DNA from: an uncultured Lachnospiraceae bacterium
GTDB taxonomy: Bacteria > Bacillota > Clostridia > Lachnospirales > Lachnospiraceae
Direction of reading: 5' to 3'
Assembly (NCBI GenBank): GCA_946538445.1
Contig: CAMNGO010000044.1
Location: forward strand, 1-12,229
Length of the DNA stretch: 12,229 nucleotides
The position numbers and the translations under genes are program-made. This document shows, in pieces, positions 7,353 to 12,229 of the stretch. Numbering within the stretch: the first letter of the stretch is position 1; each line of letters begins with the position of its first letter. Below the pieces are notes generated by a model that made no database searches, was not told the DNA's origin, and saw only the letters and a program-made list of their open reading frames with translations.

Positions 7353-8786
7353 TTACACGTTTATCTCAGCAGTCATGCCGAGAATATCCCGGTTTGCATC
7401 AAGGACAGGACGGACGTAATCTCTGATGTACTCTTCCGTCTGCTCCGGTGCTCTTCCCACAAAATTCTCAGGTTTCATGATAGATTTCAGCTGATCCATA
7501 TCCATGCCGAAAGCAGGATCGGAAGCAATACGTTCCAGAAGGTCATTTTCTTTTCCTTCTTCCTTGACAACTTTGCCGGCTGCCATGGAATGCTGACGGA
7601 TCCGCTCATGTAATTCCTGACGGTCCCCGCCTGCTTTCACGGCATCCATCATAATATTCTCGGTCGCCATGAAAGGAAGTTCTTTCATAAGTCTGCTCTC
7701 GATCACTTTCGGATAGACCACCAGGCCGTCCACAACATTCAGATATAGATCCAGTATTCCATCTACCGCCAGGAATCCTTCCGGAACGGAAAGTCTCTTG
7801 TTGGCAGAATCATCAAGTGTTCTCTCAAACCACTGTGTGGATGCTACCAATGCAGGATTCATGGCATCGGACATCACATAATTGGCCAGAGAGGCAATTC
7901 GTTCACTCCGCATAGGATTTCTCTTATAGGCCATGGCGGATGATCCGATCTGATTCTTTTCAAATGGTTCTTCAATCTCTTTCAGATGCTGAAGGAGACG
8001 GATATCATTGGAGAATTTATGGGCAGACTGGGCGATTCCGCTCAACACATTTAATACACGGCTGTCCACTTTCCTGGAGTAGGTCTGGCCTGATACAGGA
8101 TGGCAGCTCTCAAATCCCATCTTGTGGGCAATCTTCTCGTCGATCTGTCTGATAATCTCATGATTTCCATCAAAAAGTTCAAGAAAACTTGCCTGGGTTC
8201 CTGTTGTTCCTTTGCATCCCAGTAATTTCATTGTGGAAATCACATAGTCCAGGTCCTCCAGATCCAGCATAAGCTCATTGATCCACAAAGTGGCCCTCTT
8301 GCCGACTGTGGTAGGCTGGGCCGGTTGGAAATGGGTGAATGCAAGAGTGGGAAGGTCCTTGTATGTAAGGGCAAATCCGGAAAGCTCGGCAATCACATTC
8401 AGGAGCTTCTTACGTACCAGCTTCAGTCCTTCTGTCATGAGGATAATATCCGTGTTATCACCCACATAGCAGGAAGTGGCTCCAAGATGAATGATTCCTT
8501 TTGCATTGGGGCACTGAAGTCCATAGGCGTATACATGTGACATTACATCATGCCGTACCAGTTTTTCCCTGGCTTTGGCTTCCTCAAAATTAATCTCATC
8601 GGCATGGGCTTTCAGCTCTTCGATCTGTTCTTTGCTGATGCTGTCAAGTCCAAGTTCATATTCTGTCTCTGCCAGGGCGATCCACAGCTTTCTCCAGGTT
8701 TTAAATTTTTTGTCCGGGGAAAAGATATACTGCATCTCCTTGCTGGCGTAACGTTCTGATAAGGGGCTTTGATATCTATCGTACAT
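7353..8786 (-). CDS. purB: Adenylosuccinate lyase
   Basis: PurB is a cytoplasmic enzyme of the fumarase/aspartase superfamily that removes fumarate twice in purine synthesis: from SAICAR to give AICAR, and from adenylosuccinate to give AMP. The 477-residue protein carries the superfamily signature GSSAMAYKRNP at 281-291 with the catalytic serine loop. It also has LGATSCYVGDNTD (101-113) and THFQPAQPTT (151-160) with the conserved active-site histidine 152. Family lengths are commonly 430-480, so it is complete. The ATG has GGAGG 6 bases upstream. The 74-base gap after nagZ contains no terminator and no convincing promoter, so it may be read from the nagZ promoter. The flippase gene follows closely. 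purA, the other AMP-branch enzyme, is downstream on the same strand. Confidence 0.98.
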   Translation of the reverse strand: MYDRYQSPLSERYASKEMQYIFSPDKKFKTWRKLWIALAETEYELGLDSISKEQIEELKAHADEINFEEAKAREKLVRHDVMSHVYAYGLQCPNAKGIIHLGATSCYVGDNTDIILMTEGLKLVRKKLLNVIAELSGFALTYKDLPTLAFTHFQPAQPTTVGKRATLWINELMLDLEDLDYVISTMKLLGCKGTTGTQASFLELFDGNHEIIRQIDEKIAHKMGFESCHPVSGQTYSRKVDSRVLNVLSGIAQSAHKFSNDIRLLQHLKEIEEPFEKNQIGSSAMAYKRNPMRSERIASLANYVMSDAMNPALVASTQWFERTLDDSANKRLSVPEGFLAVDGILDLYLNVVDGLVVYPKVIESRLMKELPFMATENIMMDAVKAGGDRQELHERIRQHSMAAGKVVKEEGKENDLLERIASDPAFGMDMDQLKSIMKPENFVGRAPEQTEEYIRDYVRPVLDANRDILGMTAEINV

Positions 8787-8860
8787 AATAATCCTCCTGA
8801 ATTTTATTCTTCTCTATCTTTTTAACATATTTCCTGAATCTTGTACACCTGCTTCTCCTA

Positions 8861-10099
8861 CTAGGATGAGAAATAAGCAGAGTCTTCCGGAATGATTCCT
8901 CTTTTGATCTTCACTTTCAGGATTCTTAACACCGCCTGGTCGATCTCTTCTTCCTCGATATCCCCACTGTTTACTGCATCAAGGATTCCTTCAACAGCCA
9001 ATGAGAAATCATCCGGCATAAGAATCATGTCATTTCCTGCCTGGAAGGCAAGTCTCGCAGCTTCATCCGAATCATAGAATTTTGTGATGCTTTTCATGTT
9101 CATGGCATCTGTGATTATCACATTTTCAAACTCCAGCTCGTCCCGGAGAATGGCGCTTACCACGATATCCGACAGGGAGGAAGGAAGATCATTTCCTGTG
9201 ATCTGACTGACGGAGACGTGGGACGTCATCACAAAATCCGCACCGGCAGCTATCCCGCTTTTAAAGGGCATAAAGTCCGTATCACGAAGATTATCGATGG
9301 TGACATCCAGTCCCACGTATCCCTTGTGGGTATCTTCCCCGCTGCTGCCCTGTCCGGGGAAATGTTTTAAAGTGGCGCTCACATCATATTTCTGGAGACC
9401 CTTGACCTCCTCTGCCACCATATCGGAAACCAGCTTCGGATCACTGCCGAAGCTTCTCTCTCCAATCTCCTCGTTGGCATCGTTTGTCATCACGTCTGCC
9501 ACAGGAGCAAAATCAAGATTGAAGCCAAGTCCGGATATCTCTTTTCCTATGGTTTCTCCCACTTTTCCGGCCTCCTCCGGGGATCCGCTGTCCCCGATGA
9601 CCTTCATGGTGGGAAATGAAGTGGTTCCCATCTCCTTATTATTAGCGATCCGGGCTACCATGCCCCCTTCTTCATCAACACCGATAAACAGGGGAATCTT
9701 AACCGATTTTTGCATCTCAGTGATAAATGTGGACGTCTGTTCGGGGGTATTGATATTAAAGGAGAAAAAGATCACTCCACCAGGCTGAAATCTGGCAAGA
9801 TTCTCCCTCATCTCATCGGTGATGGAAGTCTCCGCTGAGAAGTCCAGGGAATCCGTACATACGATAAAGAGCTGTCCGATTTTCTCTTCCAGGGTCATAG
9901 TACTCAGAACATCCCCGGCCATCCCTTCCAGAGTGATTTCATCCATAGACAGGTCTTCCGACAAAGTGGTCGCTTCTGCAGCCCCGGTACTGTCTTCCGG
10001 GGACTCTTGTTCAGGCTGCTTGCGGCAGCCGGAAGCAGCTGATATTGTCAATATAATACAAAGCAGAATACATAAGCTGATCCGTTGGTATGATTTCAT
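8861..10099 (-). CDS. nagZ: Lipoprotein beta-N-acetylhexosaminidase, glycoside hydrolase family 3 (NagZ type)
   Basis: This is a 412-residue exported enzyme likely to release N-acetylglucosamine from cell-wall muropeptides or other beta-linked amino-sugar glycans. The N-terminus has basic residues, a hydrophobic core (about 8-22) and a lipobox-like AASGC, with Cys25 as the probable lipidated residue. A low-complexity acidic linker (about 28-56) follows. The catalytic family 3 domain starts near 60 (MTLEEKIGQLF). Its motifs are the substrate-binding VDEEGGMVAR (141-150), KHFPGQG (245-251), the Asp256-Thr-His258 dyad typical of NagZ-type enzymes, and the nucleophile Asp331 in IITDAMNM. There is no C-terminal extra domain. 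The ATG has AAGGAGG 6 bases upstream. An extended -10 promoter lies at 10128-10138, across the boundary with the preceding LTA-synthase-like gene. Placement outside the membrane fits Gram-positive NagZ, unlike the cytoplasmic enterobacterial form. The gene symbol rests on family resemblance. Confidence 0.93.
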   Translation of the reverse strand: MKSYQRISLCILLCIILTISAASGCRKQPEQESPEDSTGAAEATTLSEDLSMDEITLEGMAGDVLSTMTLEEKIGQLFIVCTDSLDFSAETSITDEMRENLARFQPGGVIFFSFNINTPEQTSTFITEMQKSVKIPLFIGVDEEGGMVARIANNKEMGTTSFPTMKVIGDSGSPEEAGKVGETIGKEISGLGFNLDFAPVADVMTNDANEEIGERSFGSDPKLVSDMVAEEVKGLQKYDVSATLKHFPGQGSSGEDTHKGYVGLDVTIDNLRDTDFMPFKSGIAAGADFVMTSHVSVSQITGNDLPSSLSDIVVSAILRDELEFENVIITDAMNMKSITKFYDSDEAARLAFQAGNDMILMPDDFSLAVEGILDAVNSGDIEEEEIDQAVLRILKVKIKRGIIPEDSAYFSS

Positions 10100-10117
10100 C
10101 TGCTTCCTCCTTTTCAG

Positions 10118-10143
10118 ATATCATACTATTATATCATACTATT
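10118..10143. repeat. 13-bp perfect tandem duplication at the LTA-synthase-like gene/nagZ junction
   Basis: ATATCATACTATT occurs twice head to tail (10118-10130 and 10131-10143) with no mismatch. The upstream copy, in transcription sense, includes the stop codon of the LTA-synthase-like gene. The junction of the two copies creates a TATAAT on the minus strand. Confidence 0.85.
10128..10138 (-). promoter_or_regulatory. Extended -10 promoter for nagZ
   Basis: The minus strand reads TATGATATAAT, a perfect match to the Gram-positive extended -10 pattern TRTGnTATAAT. The -35 region is poor, as is common for this promoter class. Transcription would start near 10121, leaving a leader of about 21 bases that contains the nagZ ribosome binding site. 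Confidence 0.6.
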
Positions 10144-12229
10144 TATTCAGATAGAAAAATGAATCCACGGTATGTTTGGTGTCAATAAGATTATTATACT
10201 GGAGGATCTGGTACTGTTTTACCAGGTCTTTGTAAGGGGAATCCATGGCATCTTCGTAATAATTTCCTTCAGAATCGATGGCTCCCATGGCATTGATCAC
10301 CGGAAGTTTCTCATAGAGGTCAAGCAGGAATTTCTGATAGGAACTGGTTTTCAATCCCGCTTCCTTCATCACATAAGCACCCAGATAATTAGCGCTCATC
10401 TTATCGATGGTAGTCTCCTTGATATCATAGTTGGCCCAGATGATAAAGGGAACCTCATACTTTTTGAGCAATTCTTCTTTGGTGAGGTCACCGGCTGGTT
10501 TTCCGTAAAGACTATCGTAAAAATCGCTGCCCAAAGAAGGCTGGTGGTCTCCGAACATAACGATGATGGTAGGTTCCTCCACCTTTTTAAAATATTTCAC
10601 CAGGTAGCGGAAAGCATCATCAGACTTCTTGATCAGGGAGAGATACTGGTCCGCCTTTTCATTTGCGTGGTTATCCGTGATGCGGATGTCATGACTGAAA
10701 TTCTCATAGCTTTTGTCAAAACCGCCATGATTCTGCATGGTCACGTTAAACAGATAAAAGGGCTCCTCCTTATCCTCGTGAGATTCATAAAGCTCCACAA
10801 TCTTCTCAAAATCTGACTGATCGGAGATATATTTTCGGTACATCACAGGATTGACGAAATCTTTCTCGCTGTAGAAAGAAGAAAATCCCATCTCATCATA
10901 GACTTCCACCCGGTTCCATCCTGATGCAAGATATGGATGCAAGGCAAGATTCCCCCCGTATCCCTGTTCTTTTAGCAGGTAGGACATATTGGGAAGCTTA
11001 TCCTTCACAACCTGGGTATAGGCAATGATACCGTTCTGCAGGAATCCCACACTGTTCCCGGTGAGGAATTCAAACTCGGAATTACAGGTTCCGGATCCAA
11101 AGATGGACATATACAGGTTTCCTTTGATGGTGTTCTTATCCAGGCTCCGGATAAATGGCATATAATCCTCATTGGTAGTGAAGGAGTTGACCACGGACAG
11201 ATCGGAAAATGCTTCATTCATAATGGCAATCACATTGGGCTTTTTCCCGTCTTTTCTCTCCAGACGCCCTCTCTTGCCCTTCTCTCTGTTGGCATAGATT
11301 TCTTCATAATATTCCACGATATCCTTGGCGGACTCCTCGGAATACGCACTCGGTTTTTCATGGAGAAGGGAATTCATATTCAGGACAAAACCAAAGAACA
11401 ATCCGTTTTTGGCATATCCCTTCTTCTGATCCCACACATTGTTTTTTATGCCCATGCTCTTTAAAATATCCTGTTCCGCTACCAGGAATCCGACGGAGAG
11501 TGTTCCTGCCAGAATCAGGGCAAGCAGAACCAGTCTGCTCTTCCAACGTTTCTTCTTCTTGATCGGGCAACGGAAGAGCAGGGCAAAATAGCAAAGCATC
11601 AGAAGTCCGTTCCAAACGAAGACCGGCTGGATATCATAGGTGTAATTTGCTGACACACTCATGGCAGTGGAGAAGGACATCAGATCCGAAGGAAGGATGG
11701 GAGCCCCTTTGAAATTCAGCACATAATAATTTGCAATTCCAAGGAAATACCACCATGACATTCCCAGGATCACAGACAATCTTCTTGAGAAGAAGATGAG
11801 GTATAATATACCGAAAAACAGATAGTAGAGAATCAGGTTAAAACAGAACTCTCCTACCCTGATCCGGTATATCTGATTATCGGTAAACCGTTCCACCATC
11901 CAGAAGGTAAAGATCGGGGCCAGCAGCCAGAGTGCCGTTCCCACATGGGACAGCAGGTCCTCGGGCAGCGGAATCTCATGCAGGATAAGAAGGATGACAA
12001 ATCCGATCAGGAAACAGATGGTTGCCCACTGCATATAGATCCTCACCGGATAATACAATTTGGCCACCAGGTACTTTTCTCTGTGTATCTGATTGACCAT
12101 TACTTTTCCGGAAAATCCCTTCTCCCTCGTCCTCCACTGGTAGAAAATGGGTTCCTTTCCGGATTCGGTCCCACTGGAATCAAGGCGGATCAGATAGAAT
12201 TTACCCTTCTCCAGCTGGACATCGGTGTC
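10139..12229 (-). CDS. LTA-synthase-family membrane phosphotransferase, start outside the window
   Basis: This is a polytopic membrane protein with a C-terminal extracytoplasmic alkaline-phosphatase/sulfatase-fold domain, as in lipoteichoic acid synthases, which transfer glycerol-phosphate from phosphatidylglycerol. Counting from the Met at 12100 (653 residues to the stop), membrane segments lie near 24-42, 53-69, 84-104, 109-129, 161-177 and 189-208. The catalytic domain starts near 287. It shows the metal-site NEAFSD (Glu296), the nucleophile Thr338 in FGSGTCNSEFEFLTG, the likely substrate-site histidine 458 in MQNHGGF, and the metal ligands Asp518 and His519 in GDHQPS. The frame has no stop from 12100 to 12229. 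The added residues are protein-like (VQLEKGKFYLIRLDSSGT, EPIFYQWRTREKGFSGKV), and the Met at 12100 lacks a good ribosome binding site. I therefore treat the gene as truncated by the window edge. The actual polymer made is unknown. Confidence 0.9.
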   Translation of the reverse strand, partial: DTDVQLEKGKFYLIRLDSSGTESGKEPIFYQWRTREKGFSGKVMVNQIHREKYLVAKLYYPVRIYMQWATICFLIGFVILLILHEIPLPEDLLSHVGTALWLLAPIFTFWMVERFTDNQIYRIRVGEFCFNLILYYLFFGILYLIFFSRRLSVILGMSWWYFLGIANYYVLNFKGAPILPSDLMSFSTAMSVSANYTYDIQPVFVWNGLLMLCYFALLFRCPIKKKKRWKSRLVLLALILAGTLSVGFLVAEQDILKSMGIKNNVWDQKKGYAKNGLFFGFVLNMNSLLHEKPSAYSEESAKDIVEYYEEIYANREKGKRGRLERKDGKKPNVIAIMNEAFSDLSVVNSFTTNEDYMPFIRSLDKNTIKGNLYMSIFGSGTCNSEFEFLTGNSVGFLQNGIIAYTQVVKDKLPNMSYLLKEQGYGGNLALHPYLASGWNRVEVYDEMGFSSFYSEKDFVNPVMYRKYISDQSDFEKIVELYESHEDKEEPFYLFNVTMQNHGGFDKSYENFSHDIRITDNHANEKADQYLSLIKKSDDAFRYLVKYFKKVEEPTIIVMFGDHQPSLGSDFYDSLYGKPAGDLTKEELLKKYEVPFIIWANYDIKETTIDKMSANYLGAYVMKEAGLKTSSYQKFLLDLYEKLPVINAMGAIDSEGNYYEDAMDSPYKDLVKQYQILQYNNLIDTKHTVDSFFYLNK

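Noticed and set aside
8787..8860. Promoter or terminator between nagZ and purB
   Set aside because: No hairpin with a T tail was seen, and no -35/-10 pair with acceptable spacing and matches.
9297..9788. 163-codon open frame on the plus strand opposite nagZ
   Set aside because: It is a serine/proline-rich shadow frame of the catalytic domain, with no convincing start context.
10172..10816. 214-codon open frame on the plus strand opposite the LTA-synthase-like gene
   Set aside because: It is antisense to the conserved catalytic domain; its hydrophobic translation is what antisense to such a domain commonly gives.

Overview
The window reads as a chromosomal segment of a Gram-positive anaerobe of the class Clostridia, most likely a Lachnospiraceae-type gut bacterium. 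This is inferred from four things: an Rnf gene order of C-D-G, AGGAGG-type ribosome binding sites before nearly every gene, a YtgP/SpoVB-type flippase, and an LTA-synthase-family enzyme next to a lipoprotein NagZ. No ribosomal RNA or other direct taxonomic marker is present. All ten genes lie on the minus strand, so transcription runs from high to low coordinates. Gaps between genes are short (the longest is 114 bases) and no mobile element, CRISPR array, tRNA or rRNA was seen.

In transcription order, the right end (12229-8861) holds envelope genes. First is an LTA-synthase-family membrane phosphotransferase whose reading frame stays open to the window edge, so its true start lies outside. 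It is followed by a lipoprotein glycoside hydrolase family 3 beta-N-acetylhexosaminidase (NagZ type), which has its own extended -10 promoter built into a 13-bp tandem repeat. The middle (8786-4295) holds purB and purA, the two enzymes that convert IMP to AMP. Between them lies a MurJ-like (YtgP/SpoVB) lipid-linked sugar flippase that is close to purB. purA has its own promoter.

After purA a strong hairpin precedes a family 2 glycosyltransferase. That gene overlaps a small membrane-anchored NusG-domain-II protein, which has a TTG start. A weak hairpin ends this block, and its 3' arm forms the -35 region of a good sigma-A-type promoter driving rnfC, rnfD and rnfG. rnfG runs off the left edge. 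The Rnf complex couples electron flow from reduced ferredoxin to NAD+ with ion export. The remaining rnf genes (E, A, B in the usual clostridial order) would be expected beyond the left edge.

The content is mostly conserved housekeeping and envelope biology. I found no convincing new biological system. The points most worth a second look are the unseen N-terminal extracytoplasmic part of the LTA-synthase-like protein, the NusG-domain-II protein beside rnf, the hairpin plus palindrome in front of the glycosyltransferase, and the promoter architectures.
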